Source of the DNA: Clostridiaceae bacterium
Lineage (GTDB): Bacteria; Bacillota; Clostridia; DSM-8532
Length of the DNA: 64,000 nt
Direction: 5' to 3'
NCBI GenBank assembly: GCA_012840245.1
Contig: DULR01000015.1
Location: 1 to 64,000, forward strand
Below, one piece after another: positions 28,830-37,404 of this stretch. Each line of letters begins with the position of its first letter. The stretch's first letter is position 1. Below the pieces are notes generated by a model that saw only the letters and a list, made by a program, of their open reading frames with translations, did not search any database and was not told the DNA's origin. The translations under genes were made by a program, and so were the position numbers.

Positions 28830-29630
28830 ATGAAATCACCTTTCGAACAGAATCTGGAGCAAGAGCTCTTTTCATTGCTGGATGGAAAAGCGCTCGAGGT
28901 TGCACGATATATAACTTCAGATGAAGAAATACATGGCTGGCAGGAACTGGCCAACGCGGTTTCTATCCGTCGTCTTGGCTACAATGATCATGGTCCTGTG
29001 CATATGAGAAAAGTTGCGATCAATGCTATGAAGATGTTCAACATTCTCAGGGAATCGGGCATTCAGACAAGCATGGTAAAAGAGGATACCGGTTCTGAAG
29101 AAGACAGCCGGATCGCTGTGCTTCTGTCAGCGTTCCTTCATGATATAGGCATGTCGGTCGGCAGACCCAACCATGAAATGAGTTCATTCATTCTGGCAGA
29201 CAGAATCATAGACCGGACACTCGATTCCGTGCTGAAAGGCCATCTCTCAAGACAGCTTGCCATAAAGAGCGTTGCCCTGGAAGGCATTATGGGGCATATG
29301 ACCAATCATGCCATATCTTCTATAGAAGCCGGCATGATTCTTGTTGCTGACGGCTGCGACATGGAAAAAGGACGTTCCCGGATACCCATGCTCATAAATC
29401 AGGAATCCCGTGTGGGAGACATACATAAATATTCTTCCTCCGCAGTTGAAAAAGTCTCAATCGAAAAGGGCCAGGAAAAGCCCATCAGGATTGCTGTCGA
29501 AATGACTGCATCAGTTGGCTTCTTCCAGGTCGAGGAGGTTCTGATCGGCAAGATAACAGCCAGCACAATAAAGCAATATATCGAGCTTTATGCCAATGTT
29601 ATCGGGCGAGATGTGAAGAGATATCTGTAA
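28830..29630 (+). CDS. HD-domain metal-dependent phosphohydrolase
   Basis: About 266 residues. HD-superfamily metal-binding residues are visible: His in NDHGPVHMRKV, the HD pair in FLHDIGMSVG, His in PNHEMSS and Asp in VADGCDMEKG. No other domain is evident; it could act on nucleotides or a nucleotide messenger. AAGGTGGG fits the ATG at 28830 (ten-base spacing); a GTG at 28815 overlaps that SD and is less likely. Between the EAL remnant and this gene (28654-28829) I see no other gene. It precedes murD by 61 bp. Confidence 0.85.
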   Translation: MKSPFEQNLEQELFSLLDGKALEVARYITSDEEIHGWQELANAVSIRRLGYNDHGPVHMRKVAINAMKMFNILRESGIQTSMVKEDTGSEEDSRIAVLLSAFLHDIGMSVGRPNHEMSSFILADRIIDRTLDSVLKGHLSRQLAIKSVALEGIMGHMTNHAISSIEAGMILVADGCDMEKGRSRIPMLINQESRVGDIHKYSSSAVEKVSIEKGQEKPIRIAVEMTASVGFFQVEEVLIGKITASTIKQYIELYANVIGRDVKRYL

Positions 29631-29691
29631 ACCTCCTGTCAACAATTGTTGTTAGGGAATAAACTGGATATAATAGGAGCGGAGGTTTTTT

Positions 29692-31029
29692 ATGGGAAGT
29701 ATGAAAAAAGCGTTTGTGCTTGGCATGGCAAGAAGCGGCTATGAAGCTGCAAAATTACTGACAGCAAAAGGATATGACGTAATAATCAATGATGCAAAAA
29801 GCGATCAGAATCCTGAACATATAAAAGAACTTCAGGCTCTTGGTGTTAAAATGGTCCTGGGAAGCCATCCTGAAGAGTTGTTTGACAATTCGTTTGAGCT
29901 GCTGGTCAAAAACCCGGGGATACCCAATAATCACGTTTACGTTGAAAAAGCCAACTCTTTCGGTATACCGGTTATAAATGAACTTGAGCTGGGCTACCGG
30001 TATTTTCCCCAGGGTGTAAAGATAATCGGCATTACAGGCACCAACGGGAAGACCACTACAACCACCATCATTTACAAGATGCTCACAGAGGCAAAAAAGA
30101 GCGCATATCTGATGGGTAATATCGGACTTCCGGTCTGTTCTTTCGTTTCGAGCCTTAAGGATGAAGATATAGCCGTTATGGAGGTTTCCGACCATCAGCT
30201 TTGCAACGTCATTGATTTTAAAACAGATGTATCTGTCATGACCAACCTGTTTGAAGCTCATATCGATTTTCATGGCTCATACGAAAAATACAGGGAAATA
30301 AAAAAGAGAATATTCAATCATCATACAAGAGATGATGTGGCAATACTCAATATGGACAACTCGGAAGTAATGGAGCTTACCAGAGATATAGTATCCACCA
30401 AAAAATACTTTTCACGTTGTTCGGAAAATCATGCCGAGTGTTCAATAAAAGACGGTTATATTTGCTATAACAATGAAAATATAATCGCATTGGATGATAT
30501 CCGGATAAAGGGGCGCCATAACCATGAGAACGTCATGGCAGCCATTCTTGCCGTAAAAGAATTCGGAGTGGAAAACGAGGCCATTGTCAATGTCCTGAAG
30601 AACTTCGGTGGTGTCGAGCACAGGATGGAATTCGTAACGACCATCAACGGCATCGATTTCTACAACGATTCAAAATCCACCAATATCACTTCGACACAAA
30701 TAGCCCTTTCGTCCTTCACAAGGCCGGTAGTGCTCCTGCTGGGCGGCCTGGACAGGGGCCACAGCTTTGATGATCTAAAGGATTATCTTAAATATGTCAA
30801 GCTCATAGTGTCATACGGTGAAACAAAGGACAGGATCAAGGAATTCGCCACAAGGAACGGAATTGGCTGCATAACGGTCGAAACGCTCGAAGAAGCGACA
30901 AACAAGGCATACAGATCCTCAGAACCGGGAGATGTAGTCCTTTTAAGTCCCGCATGCGCCTCCTGGGATCAGTTCAAGGATTTTGAGGTTCGTGGCAATA
31001 TGTTTAAAGAATATATAAAAAGCCTTTAA
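29692..31029 (+). CDS. murD: UDP-N-acetylmuramoyl-L-alanine--D-glutamate ligase
   Basis: 445 residues; adds D-Glu to UDP-MurNAc-L-Ala in the cytoplasm. The ATP-binding motif GITGTNGKTTTT (about 112-123), AHIDFHGSYEKY, GRHNHENVMAA and the C-terminal DSKSTN motif are those of MurD. GCGGAGG lies seven bases before the ATG. It stands alone, outside a dcw cluster; murI, which makes its D-Glu substrate, is 5.5 kb away. Confidence 0.95.
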   Translation: MGSMKKAFVLGMARSGYEAAKLLTAKGYDVIINDAKSDQNPEHIKELQALGVKMVLGSHPEELFDNSFELLVKNPGIPNNHVYVEKANSFGIPVINELELGYRYFPQGVKIIGITGTNGKTTTTTIIYKMLTEAKKSAYLMGNIGLPVCSFVSSLKDEDIAVMEVSDHQLCNVIDFKTDVSVMTNLFEAHIDFHGSYEKYREIKKRIFNHHTRDDVAILNMDNSEVMELTRDIVSTKKYFSRCSENHAECSIKDGYICYNNENIIALDDIRIKGRHNHENVMAAILAVKEFGVENEAIVNVLKNFGGVEHRMEFVTTINGIDFYNDSKSTNITSTQIALSSFTRPVVLLLGGLDRGHSFDDLKDYLKYVKLIVSYGETKDRIKEFATRNGIGCITVETLEEATNKAYRSSEPGDVVLLSPACASWDQFKDFEVRGNMFKEYIKSL

Positions 31030-31041
31030 ACTTTAAAAATT

Positions 31042-31084
31042 AAACAACCTCCTGCAGTACAGACACACTGCAGGAGGTTGTTTA
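31042..31084. terminator. Bidirectional terminator between murD and the AraC gene
   Basis: A 17-bp perfect stem, AAACAACCTCCTGCAGT / ACTGCAGGAGGTTGTTT, with an eight-base loop lies between the convergent stops. The plus strand ends GTTTATT, and the minus strand gives GTTTAATTTTT, so it can serve both genes. Confidence 0.88.
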
Positions 31085-31092
31085 TTACAGCT

Positions 31093-31872
31093 TCAGTTAA
31101 CACTGTTTTTTACCCTTGATTTGTACTCACGGACAGAAACACCTACGGTTCTTTTAAACAACCGAGAAAAATTGGAAAAGTCGCTGAACCCGCACATCAG
31201 AGCTGCCTGATTTGCGTTATATCCTTCGGTCAAAAGCCTCTTTGCCCTGGATATCCTTTTGTAGATAATATACTCATGCAGATTGCTTCCTACGTTCTTC
31301 CTAAACAGCCGGCTCAAATATGAACCGCTGATATAAAACTTTTTCTCCAGGCATGACAGAGAAAGGTCACCATCCAGATTCTCATCAATGTATTCCAGTA
31401 TAGGTGCCAGCCGCTTTGAAAATGCTGTCGGTTCCTCCCTGCCTCCGCTGCTTCTGAACGCCTTATTGATCAAAATGAGTATTTCCAGAAAACAGGCAAG
31501 CTTTGCCGAGCTTGCGTATTCGGATTCCCTTTGTATCCTCTCGATTTTCCGGAATAATCCCTTTAATTCCTCTATCTGCTCCGGTCTTAACACGATTTTA
31601 TTCTGCTCTCCAACAGGCCTGTTCTCAAAGCAGCTTAAAAGGTCATCTGAGTTATAGCTGAAAATCCTGGGAAGCTCGGGATCGAAATGTATAACATACC
31701 GTTCATAGGGCGAATAATCCAGGAACGACGGTTTATGGATCTCGTGGCTGTTCATGACCAGAAGGTCCCCGTATTTAAGTGCATAAGATTTTTTCTCCAC
31801 GAAATATTTCACATTCCCCGAAATAAAAAAATATATCTCATACCTTCCGTGAAGATGGAAGTCAGCAGCCAC
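31093..31872 (-). CDS. AraC-family transcription regulator
   Basis: 259 residues from a GTG: N-terminal cupin-type sugar-sensing domain (FHLHGRYEIYFFISG, LLVMNSHEIHKP) and two C-terminal HTH motifs (about 165-255, ending CGFSDFSNFSRLFKRTVGVS). The reading frame stays open and protein-like for 25 codons upstream of the GTG (PGYEIDFSHNITEGP region), up to about 31947, but has no in-frame ATG. A good SD (GGAGG, 31952-31956) is followed by an ATG in another frame. So the real start may be an ATT near 31941, or the 5' end may be frameshifted. It is divergent from the isomerase/oxidoreductase operon at 32064, its probable target. Confidence 0.88.
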   Translation of the reverse strand: MAADFHLHGRYEIYFFISGNVKYFVEKKSYALKYGDLLVMNSHEIHKPSFLDYSPYERYVIHFDPELPRIFSYNSDDLLSCFENRPVGEQNKIVLRPEQIEELKGLFRKIERIQRESEYASSAKLACFLEILILINKAFRSSGGREEPTAFSKRLAPILEYIDENLDGDLSLSCLEKKFYISGSYLSRLFRKNVGSNLHEYIIYKRISRAKRLLTEGYNANQAALMCGFSDFSNFSRLFKRTVGVSVREYKSRVKNSVN

Positions 31873-32063
31873 CGGACCTTCGGTTATATTGTGTGAAAAA
31901 TCTATTTCATATCCGGGATTTGAAAAGTAAAGATCAAGAATAGAGCATCAGCCTCCATAATCAGGTCAAAAAAAGCCATGTTTTACTCAAATAATCCAAA
32001 CTTTTTGTTTATATTATACCTTATAATAAAATCAAATAGTATACCATATCGGGAGATGGTGGC

Positions 32064-32945
32064 ATGAAATACGGAGTTTTCTCGGTAAGCATACCCGAGT
32101 ATGATGTGGAGCAGTCGGTAAAGCTCTTGAGCGAACTGGGATACAATGGCATAGAATGGAGAGTCAATAACCCTCCCCCAGCCCAAAAGCCCGACAACTA
32201 CAGCTTTGAGTCAAGATACTGGTCTTTCAACCACAGCACACTGGATATAAACAATATAGAAAGAGATGCAGCAAGGGCAAAGTCATTGTGTGATCAGTAT
32301 GGTCTTGATCTTATCTCATTGACTACATATTTAAGGCCTCACCAGGCAGATGAGGTGGAAAAGGTCCTAAAAGCCGCGCGGGATATCGGCTGCAGAAACA
32401 TCAGGGTCTTCCCGCCCGATTATAACGAAAAGGAAAACTATAACACTCTGTTTAACCGGACTGTCGACGAGCTGAAGGTTCTCGTTGAAATGGCTGCCCG
32501 GTATGGAGCAAGGATAAACCTTGAGATACACATGGGCAACATTATCCCGAGTGCAAGCGCTGCGTACAGGCTTGTTTCTCATTTCGATCCCAAATATATA
32601 GGCGTGATATATGACGAAGGAAATATGGTCCACGAAGGCTTTGAAAACTACAAGCTGGGATTGGAGCTTCTCGGAGATTACATTGCATATATCCATATAA
32701 AAAATGCCGTATGGAAAAAGATCGGAACATCGGATGCAGGTGCTGAAATCTGGAAGCCTGTCTGGGCACCGCTCAGGAAAGGATACGCAAACCTTGAAAA
32801 ACTCGTGCGGAACCTGAAGGAAACAGGATACGATGGTTACCTTTCCATAGAAGACTTCTCCAATGAATCTGAAACCTATGAAAAATTAAAGGATAATCTT
32901 CAGTTCTTAAAACAATTGGATGAAATGACAGGAGGATCATTATGA
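32064..32945 (+). CDS. TIM-barrel sugar phosphate isomerase/epimerase-like protein (first of two)
   Basis: 293-residue AP-endonuclease-2/xylose-isomerase-like TIM barrel. Likely metal ligands are Glu in INLEIHMG, Asp in VIYDEGN, His in YIHIKN and Glu in YLSIEDF. It begins an operon of four: this gene, a second barrel (four-base ATGA overlap), and two Gfo/Idh/MocA oxidoreductases. The substrate is unknown; such barrels include inosose isomerases and lyases that act on 3-keto-sugars. GGGAGATGG lies just before the ATG. Confidence 0.87.
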   Translation: MKYGVFSVSIPEYDVEQSVKLLSELGYNGIEWRVNNPPPAQKPDNYSFESRYWSFNHSTLDINNIERDAARAKSLCDQYGLDLISLTTYLRPHQADEVEKVLKAARDIGCRNIRVFPPDYNEKENYNTLFNRTVDELKVLVEMAARYGARINLEIHMGNIIPSASAAYRLVSHFDPKYIGVIYDEGNMVHEGFENYKLGLELLGDYIAYIHIKNAVWKKIGTSDAGAEIWKPVWAPLRKGYANLEKLVRNLKETGYDGYLSIEDFSNESETYEKLKDNLQFLKQLDEMTGGSL

Positions 32946-33799
32946 GCCGATTTATATTGAGCGCTTTTGCAGATGAGATCGACCCTTCTCTTCAGACTCA
33001 GATGGATGTGCTTGATGAGTATGGCATCAGGTATATCGAGATGAGAGGAGTGAATGGGAAAAATCTTACCCAATATTCACTGGATGAAGTAAAAAGTATT
33101 AAAAAACATCTGGACGAACGAGGTTTTAAGCTTTCGGCCGTCGGTTCCCCCATCGGGAAGATCATGATAACCGATGAGTTCGATTCCCACCTTGAGCTGT
33201 TCAAACATACTATCGAAATCGCAAAAATCATGGAAACGGAATATATCCGCATGTTCAGCTTTTTCATTCCTAAAGGGGAAGATCCGCTGCGCTTTCGCGA
33301 TGAGGTAATGAATCGCTGGCAGAAATTCATCAAAGCAGCAGAAGGCACGGGGCTGATCCTGCTTCATGAAAACGAGAAGGATATTTACGGGGACACTCCT
33401 GAAAGGTGCCTTGATCTTATTGAGACATTGAACTGCGATTATCTGAAGCTGGTCTTCGATCCGGCCAATTTTGTCCAGTGCGATGTAACAACATATCCCG
33501 ACGCTTATGAAATGCTGAAGGATCATATAGCGTACATGCATATCAAGGATGCTCTCTTCAAAAACCACCAGGTGGTTCCTGCAGGCCACGGGGACGGACA
33601 TGTAAAAGAGATTCTCACTGCTTTGAAGGCAAGGGGCTATGAGGGATTCCTGTCACTGGAGCCGCATCTGGCCAATTTTGTGGGTTATGCCGATCTTGAA
33701 CCCAACTCTCCGCTGAACTTGATGGAGGAGGGCGGCCCGAAACAGTTCGCAATCGCAAAAGAGGCTCTGCTTAAGATCCTGGATGAGATAGGAGGCTGA
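32942..33799 (+). CDS. TIM-barrel sugar phosphate isomerase/epimerase-like protein (second of two)
   Basis: 285 residues, same fold as its neighbour but clearly divergent. It keeps the metal set: Glu in LLHENEKD, Asp in VFDPANF, His in YMHIKDA and Glu in FLSLEPH. It overlaps the first barrel gene by ATGA and lies four bases before the oxidoreductase, with GGAGG inside its own last codons. Two paralogues in one operon suggest two consecutive steps or a heteromeric enzyme. Confidence 0.88.
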   Translation: MSRFILSAFADEIDPSLQTQMDVLDEYGIRYIEMRGVNGKNLTQYSLDEVKSIKKHLDERGFKLSAVGSPIGKIMITDEFDSHLELFKHTIEIAKIMETEYIRMFSFFIPKGEDPLRFRDEVMNRWQKFIKAAEGTGLILLHENEKDIYGDTPERCLDLIETLNCDYLKLVFDPANFVQCDVTTYPDAYEMLKDHIAYMHIKDALFKNHQVVPAGHGDGHVKEILTALKARGYEGFLSLEPHLANFVGYADLEPNSPLNLMEEGGPKQFAIAKEALLKILDEIGG

Positions 33800-33803
33800 T
33801 TTT

Positions 33804-34964
33804 ATGGAAAAAGTCCGTATAGGTATTATCGGAATAGGAAATATGGGCTCTTCCCATGCAAGAGAGCTGGCAAAAGGCAGCGTAGCCGGCGGGGAGCTTG
33901 CGGCAGTCTGCGATATAAATCCTGACCGGCTGAAGTGGGCGAAGGATACCTTTGGCGAGGATCTCGCCCTGTATGATGACGCAGATGCGCTGATCAATTC
34001 GGGAAATATTGACTCTGTTCTGGTGGCAACACCTCATTACGACCACCCGCCGCTTGCCATAAAAGCCTTTGAAAAAGGTCTCCATGTCCTTATTGAAAAG
34101 CCCGCAGGCGTTTACACCAAACAGGTCCGTGAAATGAACGAAGCTGCGCTTAAATGCAACAAGGTATTTGGGATCATGTACAATCAAAGGACCAATCCCC
34201 TGTATCAGAAGCTGAGGGACCTTGTAAAGTCGGGAGAGCTTGGCGAGCTTAAAAGGACAAACTGGATAATCACCAACTGGTACCGCTCCCAAAGCTACTA
34301 TGATTCAGGCGGTTGGAGAGCCACCTGGGCCGGTGAAGGCGGCGGTGTATTACTGAACCAGGATCCGCACCAGCTTGACTTATGGCAGTGGACGTGCGGT
34401 ATGCCGAAAAGAGTTATGGCTTTTATGTCTTTCGGAAAATATCACGATATAGAAGTGGAGGATGACGTGACAGCCTATGTAGAATATGAGAACGGCGCTA
34501 CCGGCGTATTTGTCACCTCAACAGCCGACGCGCCCGGAACGAATCGTTTCGAGGTCACCGGAGACCGCGGCAAAATCGTGATCGAAGATGACAAGCTTAT
34601 CTTCTGGCGCAACAGGATACCCGAGCGCCAGTTCAACAGGGAATACAGGGGAGGCTTCGGCCAGCCCGAATGCTGGAAATGCGAAATCCCCATCACCGGA
34701 CAAAACACTCAGCATGTTGGGATCCTTCGCAACTGGGTCGATGCAATACTTAAGGGAACAGAATTACTGGCCCCGGGAATCGAGGGAATAAACGGGCTTC
34801 AGATATCGAATGCCATGCATCTCTCAGCCTGGACGGGAAAATGGGCAGAGATCCCGGTAGATGAAGACCTCTTCTGTGAGCTGCTTCAGGAGAGGATCAG
34901 AAATTCAAAATACAGGAAAAATATCTCAGACTCAAAAGTACTGGATGTCACAGGCACCCATTAG
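33804..34964 (+). CDS. Gfo/Idh/MocA-family oxidoreductase (first of two)
   Basis: 386 residues. N-terminal Rossmann motif GIIGIGNMGSSHA, the EKP motif in LIEKPAGV (Lys in catalysis), and the active-site block GGGVLLNQDPHQLDLWQW with the His. NAD(P)-dependent oxidation or reduction of a sugar, polyol or glycoside hydroxyl is expected. Third gene of the operon. About 40 residues at the C-terminus are longer than in its paralogue downstream. Confidence 0.9.
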   Translation: MEKVRIGIIGIGNMGSSHARELAKGSVAGGELAAVCDINPDRLKWAKDTFGEDLALYDDADALINSGNIDSVLVATPHYDHPPLAIKAFEKGLHVLIEKPAGVYTKQVREMNEAALKCNKVFGIMYNQRTNPLYQKLRDLVKSGELGELKRTNWIITNWYRSQSYYDSGGWRATWAGEGGGVLLNQDPHQLDLWQWTCGMPKRVMAFMSFGKYHDIEVEDDVTAYVEYENGATGVFVTSTADAPGTNRFEVTGDRGKIVIEDDKLIFWRNRIPERQFNREYRGGFGQPECWKCEIPITGQNTQHVGILRNWVDAILKGTELLAPGIEGINGLQISNAMHLSAWTGKWAEIPVDEDLFCELLQERIRNSKYRKNISDSKVLDVTGTH

Positions 34965-34974
34965 GGAGGATAAT

Positions 34975-35988
34975 ATGCGAAGAACAGGCGTTGCAGTCAT
35001 TGGCTGCGGAGCGATATCAAAACTTCATTTTGACTCAATAGTTAATACTCCTGATACGGAGCTGATTTATGCCGTTGACATAAACGAGAAAAGGGCAAAA
35101 GATGCCGCATCTGCATATGGCTGCGGCTTTCATACCGATTACCGGGAAGTGCTCAATGATCCCGCTGTTCATGCGGTCCACCTGTGTACTCCTCATTATC
35201 TGCACTGTCAGATGGCACTGGATGCCATGGAAAAAGGAAAGCACGTGCTTACCGAAAAGCCTATGGCCATTTCACCTGAAGATGCCGAAAGAATGATACG
35301 AAAGTCGGAAGAGACCGGATTGACGCTGGGGGTCTGTTTTCAGAACAGGTACAACGCCACATCGGTTAAAATCCGGGAAGCCCTGGATTCAGGCAGGGCA
35401 GGCAGCATCCTGGGAGCTAAGGCATCGGTCACCTGGAATCGGGATGAAGGCTATTATAAAGCTGACAGCTGGCGCGGAACATGGGAAATGGAAGGCGGCG
35501 GAGTACTGATCAATCAGGCCATTCATACGCTGGATCTTCTGCAATGGTTTGCTGGAGATGCAGTAAGCGTCAGAGGAAGCTGTTTCAAAAGCCTTCTGGA
35601 AAACGTCATTGAAGTGGAAGACAGCGCCCAGGCAATAATTAAATTTGATAGCGGAGTGAATGCTCTGTTTCAGGCGACCAACTGCTATTGTGTCAACTCC
35701 CCTGTAAGCATCGAAATAATATGCACCAATGCGACCATAAACCTGGATGGAAGCCTGACCATCAGGTACAACGACGGCAAAACAGAATGCTTCACCGATG
35801 ACAATCCTATAACCGGAGAAAAATCCTACTGGGGATACAGCCATAAGCTTCTGATACAGGATTTCTATGACTGCATCCATACCGGCAGGAAATTTACTTT
35901 GGATGGCCATGAGGGAATAAAAGCCCTGAAAATCGTCAAAGCCATTTATAAGTCTTCGGATACCGGTCAGTGGGTTACATTGTCATAG
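34975..35988 (+). CDS. Gfo/Idh/MocA-family oxidoreductase (second of two)
   Basis: 337 residues. GVAVIGCGAISKLH for NAD(P), LTEKPMAIS, and GGGVLINQAIHTLDLLQW with the catalytic His. A longer frame is open upstream within the preceding gene, but GGGAGG lies six bases before the ATG at 34975, ten bases after the preceding stop. The stop codon TAG falls inside a GGGGACGG-type repeat (35980-36029). Last gene of the AraC-linked operon. Confidence 0.92.
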   Translation: MRRTGVAVIGCGAISKLHFDSIVNTPDTELIYAVDINEKRAKDAASAYGCGFHTDYREVLNDPAVHAVHLCTPHYLHCQMALDAMEKGKHVLTEKPMAISPEDAERMIRKSEETGLTLGVCFQNRYNATSVKIREALDSGRAGSILGAKASVTWNRDEGYYKADSWRGTWEMEGGGVLINQAIHTLDLLQWFAGDAVSVRGSCFKSLLENVIEVEDSAQAIIKFDSGVNALFQATNCYCVNSPVSIEIICTNATINLDGSLTIRYNDGKTECFTDDNPITGEKSYWGYSHKLLIQDFYDCIHTGRKFTLDGHEGIKALKIVKAIYKSSDTGQWVTLS

Positions 35989-36029
35989 GGACGGTTCTTA
36001 TGACAATAAGTTGTCATGGGGACAGTCCT
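35980..36029 (+). repeat. GGGGACGG-core repeat at the oxidoreductase stop codon
   Basis: Two units: TTGTCATAGGGACGGTTCTT-ATGACAA, then TTGTCATGGGGACAGTCCT. The arms TTGTCA / TGACAA are complementary. The stop codon TAG (35986-35988) lies inside the first unit. Same class and same orientation relative to the gene as the copies at 36438-36491 (murI) and 48222-48264 (GerA-like). Confidence 0.8.
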
Positions 36030-36085
36030 TTATATTATATTCATGCAATTAATAAACGTGATTTTCTACTGCGAAGCCTAACCGT

Positions 36086-36175
36086 GTCATTCTGAGGAGA
36101 AGCGACATAATGTCGCTGCTACGAAGAATCTTTTTATATGATCCTTCGACTTCGCTGCACTCCGCTCAGGATGAC
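36086..36175. repeat. Dispersed inverted repeat (TCATTCTGAGCGAAG family), long copy
   Basis: Left arm GTCATTCTGAGGAGAAGCGA and right arm TCCGCTCAGGATGAC, with inner arms CGAAGAATC / GATCCTTCG. An extra inner palindrome GCGACATAATGTCGC is inserted in the left half. Confidence 0.8.
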
Positions 36176-36250
36176 GCGAAGTTATGCGTTGAGGTCTATT
36201 AAGCTGTTGTTCAATGTGTATGCAGGGCAAAAAGCTTCGTAGCCTTACTA

Positions 36251-36332
36251 TGTCATTCTGAACGAAACGAAGTGAAGTGAAGAATCTTATAAAAGATCCT
36301 TCGACTTCGCTGCGCTTCGCTCAGGATGACAC
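36251..36332. repeat. Dispersed inverted repeat (TCATTCTGAGCGAAG family)
   Basis: TGTCATTCTGAACGAAACGA ... GAAGAATC and GATCCTTCGACTTCGCTGC ... GCTCAGGATGACA form long complementary arms. It is the second such copy in the 505-bp gap 35989-36493, which otherwise holds only the GGGGACGG units and a stretch with no gene. Confidence 0.8.
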
Positions 36333-36437
36333 AGTCAGGCTATGTAACGGATAACCGTGCTATTAATTCATATAAAACAAACAACCCGTAGTCCAGTACT
36401 AAGGGTGCACTACAGATTCTACAGATTCTTATAATCG

Positions 36438-36491
36438 TGACAGGTCCGTCCCCGTGACAATAAGTTGTCAACAGAACCGTCCCCGTGACAA
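36438..36491 (-). repeat. GGGGACGG-core repeat at the murI 3' end
   Basis: On the minus strand: TTGTCACGGGGACGGTTCTG-TTGACAA, CTTA, TTGTCACGGGGACGGACCTG-TCA. It starts two bases after the murI stop and reads in the same direction as the gene. Confidence 0.82.
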
Positions 36492-36493
36492 TG

Positions 36494-37255
36494 TTATGCG
36501 AGTATTTTCCAGTAGTTCTCCAGCAATGACGGATCATCCACTAAAACGCCTGATTTGTAAAAGGTCACTTTTCCCTTTTGATCCGGGGATTCAAGCTTGT
36601 TTTCTGACTTTAGCACTTCGTGCAGATGCCTTACAGTTCCCTCGTTTCCGTCAATTATATCCACGCCGGGAGCGATTTTCGCCAGCACTTCCTTAAACAG
36701 CGGAAAATGGGTGCAGCCCAGAACCAGCGTGCCATATTTCTCTATGTCAGATGGCAGGATCTCTCGTAAATAGGCTTCAACCTCAGGACCGCTGAAAATG
36801 AACCTTTCAGCAAACTCCACAAGCTTTGGGGCGGGCAGCATATCAACGATATGTCCGGGATCGAATCTTGAGATAAGATCCCGGAATTTCTCTTCCTTCA
36901 GTGTCAATGGAGTGGCCAGGGTAAGGACCCTTTTTTCGGCGCCGTTATTCTTCTCGACTGCGGGCTTGATGGCAGGCTCCATGCCTATAACAGGAAAATC
37001 ATATTTTTGTCTCAAGTCACGCACAGCTGCGCTCGTTGCCGTGTTGCATGCCACAACAAGGGCTTTTATATTAAGCCTGACAAGAAACTCAACAGCCGAA
37101 AAAGTCAGCGCTTTGACCTCTTCTTTAGTTTTTATGCCATACGGAGCATTGTCGGTATCTCCGTAATATATATAATTTTCATTGGGCATCAGCCTCAGGG
37201 CTTCCTTAAGGACCGAAAGCCCGCCTATGCCCGAATCGAAAAAGCCTATGCACAT
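36494..37255 (-). CDS. murI: Glutamate racemase
   Basis: 253 residues; makes D-glutamate for peptidoglycan. The two catalytic cysteines are in VVACNTATSAA (about 72-82) and LVLGCTHFPLF (about 182-192), and the N-terminal FFDSGIGGLSVLKE (about 5-18) is typical. A GGGACGGGGTAGG stretch precedes the start. Directly downstream lies a GGGGACGG repeat pair. Confidence 0.95.
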   Translation of the reverse strand: MCIGFFDSGIGGLSVLKEALRLMPNENYIYYGDTDNAPYGIKTKEEVKALTFSAVEFLVRLNIKALVVACNTATSAAVRDLRQKYDFPVIGMEPAIKPAVEKNNGAEKRVLTLATPLTLKEEKFRDLISRFDPGHIVDMLPAPKLVEFAERFIFSGPEVEAYLREILPSDIEKYGTLVLGCTHFPLFKEVLAKIAPGVDIIDGNEGTVRHLHEVLKSENKLESPDQKGKVTFYKSGVLVDDPSLLENYWKILA

Positions 37256-37345
37256 AAAACCTACCCCGTCCCAGACTAAATGATTTACATAAACAGTATA
37301 GCCAACACGTCCGAAATTAACAAGAAGCCAGCCCGGGTTTGTATA

Positions 37346-37372
37346 ACCCTTGTCTTCCCCTTCTCATATAAT
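37346..37372 (+). promoter_or_regulatory. SigK-like sporulation promoter of the transglutaminase gene
   Basis: AC at 37346-37347 and CATATAAT at 37365-37372 with a 17-bp spacer match the SigK pattern AC-N17-CATANNNT. No SigA -35 fits. Mother-cell expression agrees with the coat role of Tgl. Inference from a short motif. Confidence 0.55.
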
Positions 37373-37404
37373 GGATTAGAATTTATTGCATCGGAGAATA
37401 CGAC

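Noticed and set aside
36001-36492. Possible CRISPR array from the repeated units
   Set aside because: Repeat lengths and spacings are irregular, the units are palindromic with variable arms, and there are no cas genes.
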